64,000 bases of DNA from Nemopilema nomurai (GCA_003864495.1 ML133450.1:948640-1012639), one strand, 5' to 3'; numbered from the stretch's first letter, positions 11,895 to 25,177 are shown. A program made the numbers and translations. The notes: generated from the sequence alone by a model not told the origin.

Positions 11895-14150
11895 TAATGC
11901 TCACAACTTCGAAAATACGTCTCCCAAAATCAAACCAACCACTGCAGTGCCTTTGTATCGTTCTGTTCCACCTTCTTCGAGTGAAATAAGATGAAACATT
12001 TTTCCACCTAGAATGCGCATTTTTCCAAGGTTATAGCCTTGTTTTTCTGGTGAAAACGGCCAAAACCGAAAATGTTCATAACTCTCAAAATACGTCTCCC
12101 GAAATCAAACCAACCACTTCAGTGCCTTTGTATTGTTCTGTTCCACCTTTTTGAAGTGAAATACGATAAAACATTTTTCCACCTAGAATGCGCATTTTTC
12201 CAAGGTTATAGCCTTGGTGTTTTTTGGTGAAAACGGCCAAAACCAAAAATAGGCATAACTGTGGAAGTACGTCTCCTGCAATCAAACCAACCACTGCAGT
12301 GCCTTTGTATCGTTCTGTTCCACCTAATTCAAGTGAAATTCGATGAAAAATTGTTCCACCTAGAATACGCATTCTTCCAAGGTTATAGCCTTAGTGTTTT
12401 CTGGTGAAAAAGACCGAAACCAAAAATGATCATAACTCTCAAAATACGTCTCCCGAAATCAAACCAACCACTTCAGTGCCTTTGTATTGTTCTGTTCCAC
12501 CTAATTCAAGTGAAATTCGATGAAAAATTTTTCCACCTAGAATGCGCATTTTTCTAAGGTTATAGCCTTGGTGTTTTTTGGTGAAAAGGGCCGAAACCAA
12601 AAATAGGCATAACTCTGGAAATACGTCTCCTGCAATCAAACCAACCACTGCAGTGCCTTTGTATTGTTCTGTTCCACCTAATTCAAGTGAAATTCGATGA
12701 AAAATTTTTCCACCTAGAATACGCATTCTTCCAAGGTTATAGCCTTAGTGTTTTCTGGTGAAAAGACCGAAACCAAAAATGATCATAACTCTCAAAATAC
12801 GTCTCCCGAAATCAAACCAACCACTTCAGTGCCTTTGTATTGTTCTGTTCCACCTAATTCAAGTGAAATTCGATGAAAAATTGTTCCACCTAGAATACGC
12901 ATTCTTCCAAGGTTATAGCCTTAGTGTTTTCTGGTGAAAAAGACCGAAACCAAAAATGATCATAACTCTCAAAATACGTCTCCCGAAATCAAACCAACCA
13001 CTGCAGTGCCTTTGTATTGTTCTGTTCCACCTAATTCAAGTGAAATTCGATGAAAAATTTTTCCACCTAGAATGCGCATTTTTCTAAGGTTATAGCCTTG
13101 GTGTTTTTTGGTGAAAAGGGCCGAAACCAAAAATAGGCATAACTCTGGAAATACGTCTCCTGCAATCAAACCAACCACTGCAGTGCCTTTGTATCGTTCT
13201 GTTCCACCTAATTCAAGTGAAATTCGATGAAAAATTGTTCCACCTAGAATACGCATTCTTCCAAGGTTATAGCCTTAGTGTTTTCTGGTGAAAACGACCG
13301 AAACCAAAAATGATCATAACTCTCAAAATACGTCTCCCGAAATCAAACCAACCACTTCAGTGCCTTTGTATTGTTCTGTTCCACCTAATTCAAGTGAAAT
13401 TCGATGAAAAATTTTTCCACCTAGAATACGCATTTTTCCAAGGTTATAGCCTTGTTTTTCTGGTGAAAACGGCCAAAACCGAAAATGTTCATAACTCTCA
13501 AAATACGTCTCCCAAAATCAAACCAACCACTGCAGTGCCTTTGTATTGTTCTATTCCACCTTTTTGAAGTGAAATACGATAAAACATTTTTCCACCTAGA
13601 ATGCGCATTTTTCTAAGGTTATAGCTTTGGTGTTTTTTGGTGAAAAGGGCCGAAACCCAAAATGTTCATAACTATGGAAATACGTCTCCTGCAATCAAAC
13701 CAACCAACCACTGCAGTGCCTTTGTGTTGTTCTGTTCCACCTAATTCAAGTGAAATTCGATGAAAAATTGTTCCACCTAGAATACGCATTCTTCCAAGGT
13801 TATAGCCTTAGTGTTTTCTGGTGAAAACGACCGAAACCAAAAATGATCATAACTCTCAAAATACGTCTCCCGAAATCAAACCAACCACTTCTGTGCCTTT
13901 GTATTGTTCTGTTCCACCTAATTCAAGTGAAATTAGATGAAAAATTTTTCCACCTAGAATGCGCATTTTTCCATGGTTATAGCCTTGGTGTTTTGGTGAA
14001 AACTGCCGATATCAAAAATAGGCATAACTATGGAAATACTTTTCTTTCACTCAAACCAACCTCTGCAGTACCTTTTTATCGTTCTGTCTCACCTAATTCA
14101 AGTGAAATTAGATAAAACATTTTCCCACCTAGAATTTGCCTTCCTCAAGG
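11895..14150. repeat. Satellite array, 13 monomers of about 177 bp
   Basis: The landmark CATAAC (CACAAC in the first copy) recurs at 11902, 12077, 12254, 12431, 12608, 12784, 12961, 13138, 13315, 13490, 13667, 13848 and 14023. Spacings are 175-177 bases, with one of 181 where ACCA is duplicated. Each monomer carries GTCTCC, AATCAAACCAACCACT, GTGCCTTTGTAT, CTGTTCCACCT and AAGGTTATAGCC blocks. Two subtypes are visible. Type A reads ACTCTCAAAATACG..CCC(G/A)AAATC; type B reads (G)GCATAACTCTGGAAATACG..CCTGCAATC. Their order is A A B A B A A B A A B A, then a diverged end copy. Because 177 is a multiple of three, the minus strand stays open for a 59-residue repeat in several places; I regard this as incidental to the satellite. 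Confidence 0.93.
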
Positions 14151-14249
14151 CTTAACCAGATAATTTTCAAAACTTGCAGGCACGCCCTTTAGTGCAATTA
14201 GCTATAACGCTGCTTCTTTGATCAAGGTCGTTTCTTTGTTTTGTTCCAG

Positions 14250-15136
14250 TCATGTCAGTTTTGGAAGACGAAAAGACAGAAAGTAGAACAGAGGGCTCGT
14301 GTTGCTTGCATTTCGGTTAATGAAGCCATGACTACTTTCCAAAACGATATAAAGAACCTTTTGAAAGGTGGGTTTATTCTCTGTGAAAGCGATTAGAGAT
14401 GAGAAAGCAAGGCTTGCAAATATGCCAACTCCATATGGATAAAAAATTCAAGAAAAAGCACCAAGTTAGAATCTTTTATTATTTAAAGCAGGGCGGCCAT
14501 GTGGATAATTACATTTCTCTTGTTACTCAAAACCACTTGCGAAATATGTTGCGTGGTTATACAGAACATAAATTGAAGCAGTAAAACACATTGAAGGCTC
14601 AGTTTGTATTTTGATAAAGACTAAGAGTTAGGATTGACTTCTACTACAAATAAACAACAGCTTAAAAACAGCTGTTAATATCAGCATCAAACGTCCAAGG
14701 TACAGCTTGGTGCACAACGCGTCGGGAAGTAAGTTGACCAAGATCACCGGCTGGTACGACAATATTTTTCCTCGCTCTTGCATTCCTGTATAGTAAAAAG
14801 GAATGGATGAATGTCTCAGGGTCCCCTTCTACCAGATTCTTGCTTTTTGTGGGTTCGAATGTTTTCCGGGGATTACGTCAGGCAAACGTAGTAGCTTTCC
14901 CCAGGGATATCACATACCAGGAGAATCTTGGCTAGATAGCGACTCAGTCTCTCGACTGCAATTGAGGTGTTTGGAAATGGACATTGCGAGCCATTAGAAA
15001 CAAAATACAAAAAATCGCCCAGAATTCGCGAATGAAATTTGCGTATAAGAGCCTCCATTACCAACAGAGACAGCGACTTGCAAAGTGCCTCTTTGGTTCT
15101 GATACGCTTTCTAGAATGCTCCAATTTTTTGACTGA
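14250..15136 (+). CDS. 3' exons of an unidentified gene
   Basis: Three segments join in phase: 14250-14367 (after TTTTGTTCCAG, donor GTGGGT), 14672-14728 (donor GTAAGT) and 14967-15136, ending at TGA. The first reads as a lysine/glutamine-rich helix (RQKVEQRARVACISVNEAM, then TTFQNDIKNLLK). The last is basic and helical (RAIRNKIQKIAQNSRMKF, then HYQQRQRLAKCLFGSD) and ends LSRMLQFFD. Three independent phase matches support a real gene. The second and third acceptors have poor pyrimidine tracts, so their exact borders are less sure. I do not recognise the family; small coiled-coil scaffold proteins look similar. The 5' part would lie across the satellite, perhaps including the exon at 10669. 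Confidence 0.45.
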
Positions 15137-15394
15137 AAAGATGTGGCTCTAATCAAAACACAGGGAATTGGCCAAGCGGGCGACAATACTAGAACGAATG
15201 GCAAATCTTCAGCACAGTTTCACAATACAAAATACATGAGTAATTGCACGATTACGAATACAAACATAAGCAATTCATGGACAGCATTAGGAATTACTCA
15301 AAATGTACAACCAACTACGCTTCAAACCAGAAATTAGCGGCAGCAGCAAGGCTCAGATGGGTTAAAAACTTGTAGGCAATTGATTTGGACTAAA
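15137..15394. other. Gap, nothing identified
   Basis: A 64-codon plus-strand frame (15143-15337) of low-complexity Asn/Thr-rich composition is present. No splice or family support was seen. Confidence 0.4.
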
Positions 15395-15540
15395 AAGCCT
15401 CCCCTTTACAAGATAAAGCCTCCCCTTTTCAAACTAAAGCAACCTTTTCAAGCTTAGGCCACCATTTCAAGGTTAGGCCTCCTTTTCAAGCTAAAGCCTC
15501 CTTTACAAGCTAAAGCCTCCTTTACAAGCTAAAGCCTCTT
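15395..15540. repeat. Tandem repeat, about 19-20 bp unit (AAGCTAAAGCCTCC)
   Basis: About seven imperfect copies of a unit resembling TACAAGCTAAAGCCTCCTT follow one another. The last two are almost identical and the first ones degenerate. The array lies about 350 bases downstream of the stop codon of the minus-strand palmitoyltransferase gene. Confidence 0.8.
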
Positions 15541-15891
15541 GTTGAGCATGCATGTTCCGGAGTTACAGAAAAGACTCTGCAAGACTGATGTATAAAAACT
15601 GTCCAGCTGCCTTGATGGTTATAGTTCAAACTACAATACAGTCCGAGGCTACTAAACATTAGTTTACGAAGGATGGATAACTGTTCGGTGATCAATGTAC
15701 CTCCCCGATATGAAATCACATTACAAGTGTAAAATTGGTGTTCAACTACCAACGCTCCTATTTGTTCAGAAATGAGCACATCCTCTTGTAATGGCCAGCA
15801 ATACAAGCACTCGGGTGGCTGCAATCGAGTCTTCAGTACTACTGGATAGAATGGCGCAATATGACAGCACCGTGACGATGACATGGCCTGC

Positions 15892-18800
15892 CTAAACAGA
15901 TGCTACATAGCTGCCAATCATCCTTGTCCCATCGCGTCCAGACGAAGGGCCCGGTAGGCCAGTTCCATTCCCTTCGTGCTTCGAAGAAATGCTTTGGTTT
16001 TCAGTCCAGCCTTTCGAAGATGAATTTGGCTGCAACGAAATACACAATTTCGTTTACTTAAAATTTGCCATCTTACACAAACAAACTTTGTAGAAATACA
16101 CCATCTAATACATGAACTACGCCAAAACGGGCCCTATCGGTAGAGAACATTTCTCGAAATCTATTTTGATCTTCAATATCAATGGAAAACATCCATCCAA
16201 ACTTTGCTCTTAATCAATTCTAGTATAGGTCCTGATGTCTAGGAATGCAGATAAATTTCAATTAATACGCCTATAGATATTCGTGACAATAAATTTATAT
16301 CACATATCTAAAAAATTAGAAGTTGGAAGAAAACACACTTAAAACCATGTCGTCTCTCACACGAAAAACTAATATCATAAAATCAATAGAAATATATCAA
16401 TATTACATTAATTTTCAAATCAATCAAAATAAAACTCAAAGTCGGCTATATATTTTTACAGGCCTAAGTGCTTATTTTTTCCAATTAGTTCCCATCTTTT
16501 GATCATATGCAAAAATATTTTAATGAAATCATGAAAAAATGAGCAACACAAGAGACTTTCTTCCATGTAATGTTTTGATTAACATTTAAATTGAGACAAT
16601 ACAAAGTTTGAATAAAACCAGACCAATTAGGAAGCATTAGGAAACTACCGCTCTTAATAAGAAGATTGCTACGTGGGCAAAATTTTTCGATCGTATACTT
16701 AGAAGATTAAATACGTAGGCCGAACACGCAAACAATTACAAGCAAAATAAATAGCGCTTAAATGCAAACGACACCTTCTGGTGTGCCATGTCTTAATCTA
16801 TCGCATTTGACGTCATACATTGAGGTCAAATCGCTTCACACTGTTGATATGGACGCCTGATAAGAGTAAAGGAGGTTCTGCCTACGTACGGCCTATATGT
16901 AGCAAATAATACGCGTCGCGCCATCTGTCATGCGTGCCAGAATAACAGCGACGATTCCCCTCGATCGAAAGCAAACAAGGGCCTACAAGGCGCTTAAGAC
17001 TTTACTCGTTCATAGAGCACAAGGAACGAATACTCACAGTGTCACCAGCAATCGACTGCATTTCTATCTTAACGTCCTGAGTGGACGCAGCACTTTTTAC
17101 TGGTCTTTTCCCCTGCTTTTCTTTGTCTTTTGACTTGTTTTTCGGGGGCTTATAGCCGACAAATCTACAACAAATTGGCTTGCTTTTAAAAGCAGATTCA
17201 ATAAAGATTTGTGAGAATGAAGGCCAACTATTAGAAAAAAACTATTTGAATTCCTTTCAGGCATGCTCTACTCCATTTTCCCTACAGTAATAGTTCTAGC
17301 ATCGTTTCATTTTGATTCACAATTCTAAGTGTTATTTTCTATAAAAAAAACCTTCATAATATGTCACATTGAAAACTGTAATTGCTAACTGGATTGAGAG
17401 CCCTCGAAAAGTCACACCCTAATATCAAGAATTCAAAACACTAGCCTCTATAGAGGATCCTCGAGGCATGCTATAAAAGACTCCATTCTTTGTCCTTGAT
17501 GAACAGTGTTCGCCTACTTTCTAGCGGGAGCTTCTCTAGCCCACAAGAAGCCCTATGAAGAATTTATGATCTGACAATTTCTTAGTTATGCTCTACTTTC
17601 ATTACCAAAGCACCGACTCTTAAGGTAATGGTACTTTGTTCTTGTATTCGTACTGTAAGTGAGTCTTGTATCTATTGTGTCAAATGACCAACGTGAGTGT
17701 TACAATATGTGCCTACAGAAATGTAGAAATTACTGAACTTGTAAAATGCCAAAGCCTGCTTGTGCTTCCAAAAACTTCTCGCCTGCAAACACTTTTCCAT
17801 ACACAATGCAATACCCTAGCCCTAACCCTAACCTTTCGTATGCATACACAACTACTGGTTTTGCAATATCATACATCTCCATATCAATTTCAAATTGGAA
17901 GAAAAAATCATGCTTCAACTTTTGCCACTTCTCCATGTCCCAACTTCGAAAAGACGCTGTCTAGCATGCCTCTCCATTAAAGAAAGGACAGTCCTTTACC
18001 AAACAATCTTTACCAATGTGTTGTATCGAACGTCACTTGACCAAAACAGGCAGCCATGAAAATTCTGAAGCCGATAAATAAGATCGACTGCGCTTTAGCC
18101 CCCTGAAAATTCTACGACTCTTCAGACATTCCTCAGCATTACCTTGGACTGTGAATGCCACAGAGCACAGAACAGCAGTTCCTAAAACAGCCAAAGTCGA
18201 AGGGGTTGTGTCCACTTCCAAACTTTCCAGTCACCTAAGAAAAGATAGGTTTGACAATAGAAATTTGTGAAAAAAGTTATTATCCCTTTACTATTTGTGG
18301 TAATGAAACAAGACATTGACTGTCAAGGGCGCGGTTAGAAGGGAAATTAATATTTTTCTTTGAATCAACAGATTGTTATTTCTTAGAAGCCAAGGCTTTT
18401 GTCTCTAGAAGAAATAAAGAAGGTCCCCTATTTGTCCTGCCAAAAGAGAATGCGAGAATGATAGGAACTGGAAGTCACCCAAACTTCTCAGCAAAATCAC
18501 TTTGGCGATTCTTTAAGAAGGCACCTTCAAAATAATATACTCCAGAACTATTCGCTAATTCTGCAACATATGAGTTGCCAACAAGAATTTATATTGTGAT
18601 AATTACCTCACAAACTTCTTAGCCTTCACACATCAAAACCCACCTTGGCTTCTGTTCAAATTGAGCTCAATTTGGCACAGAAACATAATCGAAAAAGGAA
18701 AATCTAAAGACATGGACGCAGTAAAATATGTTGATGAAAAAAGAATATATTATTTGAAAGGCGGTAAATGATTTGCTTTGCAAGAGAGCATTGGAATCCA

Positions 18801-21800
18801 AGCAGAGGTGTCTTAGCTTTGGAGACCAACAGCGGGAATACGCATGCGCATCGTCTTACCTGTTCGTTCGTTGTTCTTCCCATAGCAACTAAGCCAATGT
18901 GGAAGGCCGTCAGACCAAAAACAGGGATGGCCGCAATACCAGATATGATTATAATGATTATCCTTAAAAATTGTCAAGGGAATACAAATGCTGTCTTGGT
19001 TACGATTGCCAATAAACTAGACAGTTTAAGAGAGAATGCAAAGTAATGTGGGATGTGACCACAAGCACCTCCAAATTATTGTTAAAGCCAACATCGATAT
19101 CTCATGTTAAAGCAAGACGGACTCGCTTTTATCTCCCTACATTGTAACACTAGAATTAATTAACTCTTTTTCTCCCTTAAATGAAAGAGGAACCGAATAT
19201 CATACCATCAAAATACCCGGCTGCTCGGATAAAAGTTAAATTGTTAGTTTCCTGGGTTATGAAGCCATATGCCTTATTGCAGTAAAGAAGCTACCTTCCT
19301 TCTGAGCTCTGATTTATGTGTGAGTGCGATTACTCGTTCTGTTATCATTTGAAAAGATCCTAATACGCACAACGAAAATTAGAAACGTCAAATTTCAAAT
19401 AATGAATGAATACCTTGTCAGCTTTAAGTGACAGACATTTCAACTTGCAATTTCGAAATTAAAAATTTTTTCGAACTGTTTACCACTAAACATATAATAA
19501 CATTTATTTTGTACAAACTTCCTATGGGCTCCGCTCTAAACCATTATAGTGTTCTGACTTGATCAAACTTTGCAGAGGGAAAACAAACCACATCGTAGAA
19601 AAGCCGGTAGCGTTATTGATTAGGTGTGTCGTAGTGGAACATCATCAGGTTTCATAAACTCATTTTGAGTCGCAAATGTGTGTACAGGTGTTTCGCATGC
19701 CAACAAAGTTCACGTAGCACTCAAAGCACAGTTATGGCTAAAAAAATTAGAAAAGGATACGGGACAGTCAATTTGCCATTTCCTTGCAGGATAAAAAGCA
19801 CAGAAAGGGTTATCACCGATACTATATGAATTGAAAGAAGTAGTATAAAGAAGAAAAAATATCTGTAGTTTCTTTTGCCAATACAGTTGTCAACCCAAGG
19901 GCAGTGATGATCAAATATCTGAAAAAAAATATTTCATCATAATACATTTTTCATGAATAATGATTCATTAGGCAAAATCAAGATTGCATAAATCACATAT
20001 TTTCCCAATTATAAACATTATATCTAATTATTTTAGTCAGGTCCAGCCACAGCCTTCGAGTGTGATTTAATAGCCAATTACTAGCAAGACAGCTTCTTAC
20101 CTAAAACAGCATCATTACTTCTGGAAATTCTTCAAAAGTCTAGTTTTTACCAGCAATATTGACAATTATTCTACAAAAACCAGGCCAGCCAATATTATAT
20201 ATATATTGCATTAATGGTATTTTACTATTTCAATATTAAACTTTACAAGCACCTACTGCTTTAAACGGGACAGCACTTTAAAAAACAGTCTGCTTGTACA
20301 AGCCTAGTGCCTAGCCAAGATCAAAATGTGTCTACATCAACTGAAAAGCAGTGCCTACATTGGTGGGAGGGGCACTTTCAAATATCTGAACATGGTAAAC
20401 TGTTGTCAAAGTAGACATGGAGTGTCATCAATGAAATATATATTAATTACTTTTAATCAGCGTTGTAATACCTCACCAAAAGGCAAATTATTACACAAAT
20501 CAGAGGAATGCGATGTATCATTTAACTAATCATTTAGCTAGAACATATGACTAAGATTCCTCCCCCACCAAAAATATTGTGATTGCTTGGAATTACTAAA
20601 AATTCTGCTTTAATAAAAAGGTTATCATTTAGAAAATATCCTTTTTACAAAAAACCAACAAGAAGTTTAGTTGAATATTATCCACTAACAAAAGCATAAA
20701 GAAACCAGAAAAGATACCATATACTAGTCAAAATGGTCAAATTAGCGATTGAGTAAGTTTTAGGTCAATCAATTTGCAGATATTTACTTAAAATCGGTTC
20801 CTTTGTATGAACAAGAGAAATAATCCTTGTTAACTGCCTTTCAAGTAAAAAAATTCAAAAGCTATTCCGTTCAAAATTGCTATTATTTTCTAGTTTCTGA
20901 ATCAAAAACAGTACAAACTAGCCCACAAAAAAGAGTTTACAGGAACTGATTGTTTATTACATTTTGAGAAAGAAAAATAGTAAGAAAAAAGAGTAAAAAG
21001 AAATGAAAAAAGCTTTCAAAAGAAAATTAAAAAAGTTACAAGAGAAATCAAACAATACTATTTCTTAGAGGAAGTTTGTGAACTTGCTGCATATAGTCAA
21101 AATAGGAAAACCATATTGACATAGCAAGCTTAGATCATGTTTGGCCTTATGCTCTAGTAGACATAAAATTACATACTACATACCTCTACACATGTATTAC
21201 AAACACTGCAATGGGAACACCTTGGTGGACGATAAAATTTACAAGTTTCACACCATTTCATCTTCACAGTGATGCCATTAATTTCTACATTTTTATACAA
21301 TCGATGGCGGAAGTCATCCTCATCCAGGTCCACATCAGCAAGTGCTAAAAAAAAACAGAAACTTTCAAATAAGTAAATTTTCAAAGAATGATTAGCAGGT
21401 TGTAAATCAAATCTTTAAACCAACAACAACTTAATCTAAATTGTACTACCCTTAAAGAAATACCCTATATACTATTGATTTGCTTTTGGTTATCCAGCAG
21501 TACATTTTAGGATAGGAATAAATATTCTTGATTGAAGAAGTACAGTATTTACTCTAATATTGACTTTATGTACTGTATGTACTGTAAACAACAAGAACCA
21601 AATTTATATACAGACTTTGCTAATTACCTCTGGGTACAATTCCAGGATCACGAAAAGTGGCATGGGCAAACATGGCAAATACAAAAAATGTTAAGATTCC
21701 CTCATAGATTGTGACATAAAAAGATATTTCTTTTGTGACAAATGGTCCTCTGAAAAGAAACAAAAAAAAGCTCAGAATTACATGTAAAGGTGTCAAATTA

Positions 21801-23379
21801 TCAGAGGCAAAATTTCTGACAAAATCAAAACTAGACGATCAAAGTTAATGAACAAAAACTGAACAAGAGAGTTTATCTTAATGTGCAGTACACAGCTAGT
21901 AATCCTTGAACAAAGTGAAAAATTCCAATTATTTTTTCTACTAATTACCAATGTCTATAAGTACTTGTTAGCTAGCACAGGCAAATTAGAAGCTAATTGG
22001 TATTGACATTAATACACTAAATTGACTAAGTAATTAAGAAAGCAGGTGAACAGCTGAAGTAACTTTCAGTACATGAGTATAACTTAAGAGATGTATGGCA
22101 TTCAATAACAATGCCCTGGAACCTGGCTTAAGACAAACCTTGTTAGTCACTGCAAAGGATCTTTTAGCATAATAACTAGTGGGATATTTGCTCTACAGAC
22201 CGTTAGGCTTTTTAACTAATTTGTTTGGGAAATATTGAGAGAGGGAGATATTGTTTTAAGTTGTTCGCAAGCCCATTTAGCAGACATACAATGGCTACTT
22301 GTTTGTTGTTACTATTCCATGAATTTTTTGTCTCCTTACTATCAAAAGGTTAATTCATATAGCTCTAATTGAAGAAACTATTTAAATTTTGTGTACCATA
22401 TATCCAAATTGTTTACCTAGGAAATAAGTAATTTTAGCTATAACAATATATGGGCTGATGTCTTCAAATACATGCATATCATTTCCTTTGCTTTTGTTCC
22501 TCAGTCAGTTGGGTCATATTAAGAAAATACATCTGCATCAAATCCCCACCAGTTCAAATTTTTTAAAAGGTCCCCTGCTTTGAAATAACAGCAAGTAAGT
22601 TTGATTGTTTTCATGCAAAAATTATCAATACACTTTGCTTATCAATTTATTGGAGAAAAAAGCAACAGACCACTGAAACCAATCTTTGCAACTTCTAACA
22701 CAAATTCAACCTGTAAAGGTGTTTAATGTCCCGAAAACTTTGATTTAAAAGTCAGGAAATAAATATTTTTAAAGGAAGATTAAAACAACAAACAGAAATT
22801 TATAATTCAACTTTAAGTCAAATCAAACTCGTAGTAAGTTTGAGTCGGCAAACTGGAAAGTCAATTTGGAGAGCAATTATAAATGTATCCAGGATGAATT
22901 TTAGTTCACATGAATTCCTTGTCAAAGAAGTCTCTCTGATTTAATGGCGAGCGACAAGCTAAATATATCTGCGCTTTGAAAGGCATTCATCAGCTTAGAA
23001 AGATAAAAGAATAAACAAGAACTTAGTAAAAATACATAATAACAGTTCTTCTTTAATTGAAATTTATCTCCAAGAGACACATTTTATTCATAATCATCTG
23101 GCGACCTTCGACACAAATTACTTGACACAATCGGCCTAAGAAGATACCGTAGAGAATGTGTCTATAGAAATTACATTTAATTAGGGTCAACAATAGCTTG
23201 TATGCGAATATCTTTTACAGAGCAAAGAATAAAGCAAATCAACAATCATATATTCTTTCAATGAGTGTTAATACTTACACAAAAACAAAGAATAAGGTTG
23301 TCGTTCCGGCCAACAATAATAGGGCACAGAACATAGGAATCTGTTTGGTCCCGCAACCCCGTTTTACTCCGCTCTTCAT
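15892..23379 (-). CDS. ZDHHC5/8-like: DHHC palmitoyltransferase, ZDHHC5/8 group, 8 exons
   Basis: In transcript order the exons are 23379-23279, 21749-21628, 21344-21184, 19918-19761, 18962-18860, 18234-18143, 17164-17038 and 16029-15892 (stop TAG). All phases join, giving 333 aa. It should attach palmitate to cysteines of membrane proteins. Visible landmarks: a first membrane segment (about residues 14-34), a second (about 42-65), DPGIVP at 68-73, the cysteine-rich domain with [19 protein letters not shown], the active site [16 protein letters not shown] with catalytic Cys134, two further membrane segments, and the TTxE motif (TTNE, 211-214). [16 protein letters not shown] follows, as in the ZDHHC5/8 group. 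The tail after about residue 250 is short and Lys/Ser-rich, much shorter than in vertebrate ZDHHC5 and ZDHHC8 as I recall them. The acceptor of exon 5 (TTTTTAAG) is the weakest junction. Confidence 0.93.
17814..17834. repeat. Short interstitial telomere-like repeat
   Basis: The string CCCTAGCCCTAACCCTAACC contains two exact CCCTAA units plus a near copy. It matches the TTAGGG telomere repeat of animals but is very short, and it lies in an intron of the palmitoyltransferase gene. Confidence 0.5.
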
Positions 23380-25177
23380 GGCTGCTATGACTGAGAACTG
23401 ACATTTGCAGCAAGAACCACAACAAATCCTGTCGAAAGAACGGTCGCTGATTTACTATCAGCTCATCATCTCACTTGATGCATGCACTGCTTTCCATGGG
23501 TGCAGCCAGCAGCTTCGTTCGACAAAAGAAACCTATTATGTCATAGATCCGAAAGATGCTCCTTCCCAGCAGCAAGGAAAGAAAGCAAGCTATGGGCTTG
23601 ATCCATTCTTTGTCCACAAATTTCACTTGCAAATACCATTGACAAACATATTTCGCTGCACTACCAAACATGTTACTCTGATAATGTTATCTCATTATTC
23701 CAGCTTTCAAAGAAATTCAGTGAAACAGACTGATGACTGTGATGGTGGTTAAAAATGTACGTGTTTTTGATTACTTTTGCAAGAAACTCAGGCTCAGCTA
23801 AAAGAACATCTGTTGCTCTTGGATTCCATCACAATCCAATAACACCACTATTTGCTAGCTGGTCGGTAGCTGGTCAAAGGTTGGTCGGGGCGGGAGGAAG
23901 ATAGCGTTTCCCAAGAATGGCAAAGTTTCTATATTATTATTCTATAATAATCAATAACTACGTGGCTTAATTATTGGAAAAGCTATTGGATTCATGACTG
24001 TATGATGTTGTTTTAAAGTTGTGTTTTTATTTTTTGTATAAACATGTTATTGCTATCTACCTATCCAAACGAATAGAGAAAGTGAAAAGCAAATGAATAA
24101 TCCCTTCACGCAAGAAACTATTATTTTTGACAACGCGAGATTCAAAGTAGAGAAACTTAATATGACTTTATGCATCAAAATTGCCTAAACTGGGAAAGAA
24201 CTATAGATTATTAAAGAAGTTTCTAAGCTACGCTGCCCCAGCAATTCTTCCATCAGAAAAGTATCTGGTTTACGCTACGATACCGTACCTTCTTGTGAAA
24301 AATAAACACAAAATTCCCAAGAGTCTTCGCTTAACAGTTTGGCTTATCAAACAATTTCAAGGATGCACTTGAGGAGTGGATTAGAATAGAAGCAGCCTAC
24401 ATGGTCGATTTATTATTTAACAAACATCGTCCTCATATTTTAACGCTATCGAGTTAATGTTTTCGACGAGTGAGTTGATTAACAATATTATTATTCCAGT
24501 GACCAAGCCAGAGGCTGCTTTATTTTGGCGGAAAAGCTTTTTCTACTTAAGTCTTATGATTAATCGCTTTTAAACAACTCCAAGAAAGAGCAATTGTAGG
24601 TCTGGTTTTGGTCTTGGAGAAGAGGCTACAGAGATATTCCACTTTCAGAATCTGATGGTACCGATCAACTCCTTTTATCTCTATTTTCCCATTATGTTCT
24701 CTAATTCTTTTCTATAATTTGATAATCCTTTTTAATTATTATGAAAGTATAGATTGAGTATGACACTGTAAAGAAACCCCATTCGTAGTGAATAGTTCGA
24801 AATATTAAGTAAACTTTACAATAAAGAACATTTTTCTACTTTACACAGAAAGAAATCTGAAACGTTTTTGTACATAAAATAAAAGAGAAGACAAAATTAA
24901 ACAAAACACCTACATTTTACAATTACAATTCTAGTCAAAATTTCAGCTGATATGCTTGATTCAAAGCTCAATGCTTTTGAGATGCTTTTAATCTGCTTGT
25001 GCTTACTGTAAAGTAACATTGGTGCTTCTTTTAGATCTATGAAAATTTACTCAGCATCGATAATCTGGCTATTAAATTTGCAAACGCCTTCTCCGAGCAG
25101 CCCATACAAATAGCATTGTTATTAAATTGCTTAGCTGGAATACTGATACTTTCAAGCTGAATTTGGCAGCGATCTCT
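23380..25177. other. Intergenic between two minus-strand genes
   Basis: The bases just above 23379 should hold the promoter and 5' UTR of the palmitoyltransferase gene. The upper part should hold the 3' UTR of the CaaX protein gene at 25178-26278. Frames at 23405-23752 and 24181-24372 (plus) are not recognisable and have no splice support. Confidence 0.5.

Noticed and set aside
11895..14150. CRISPR-like regular repeats
   Set aside because: Monomers are contiguous without unique spacers and the surrounding genes are animal genes; it is a satellite.
15522..15884. 120-codon minus-strand frame just below the palmitoyltransferase stop
   Set aside because: No family match, it partly covers the 19-20 bp repeat, and the preceding exon already ends in a clean stop with a good acceptor, so it is more likely 3' UTR.
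17730..17936. 68-codon minus-strand frame in a palmitoyltransferase intron
   Set aside because: Neighbouring exons 6 and 7 join directly in phase, and the frame overlaps telomere-like repeat sequence.
21532..21714. Plus-strand frame containing a CxxC-like stretch
   Set aside because: It lies antisense to palmitoyltransferase exon 2, whose splice borders and homology are clear.
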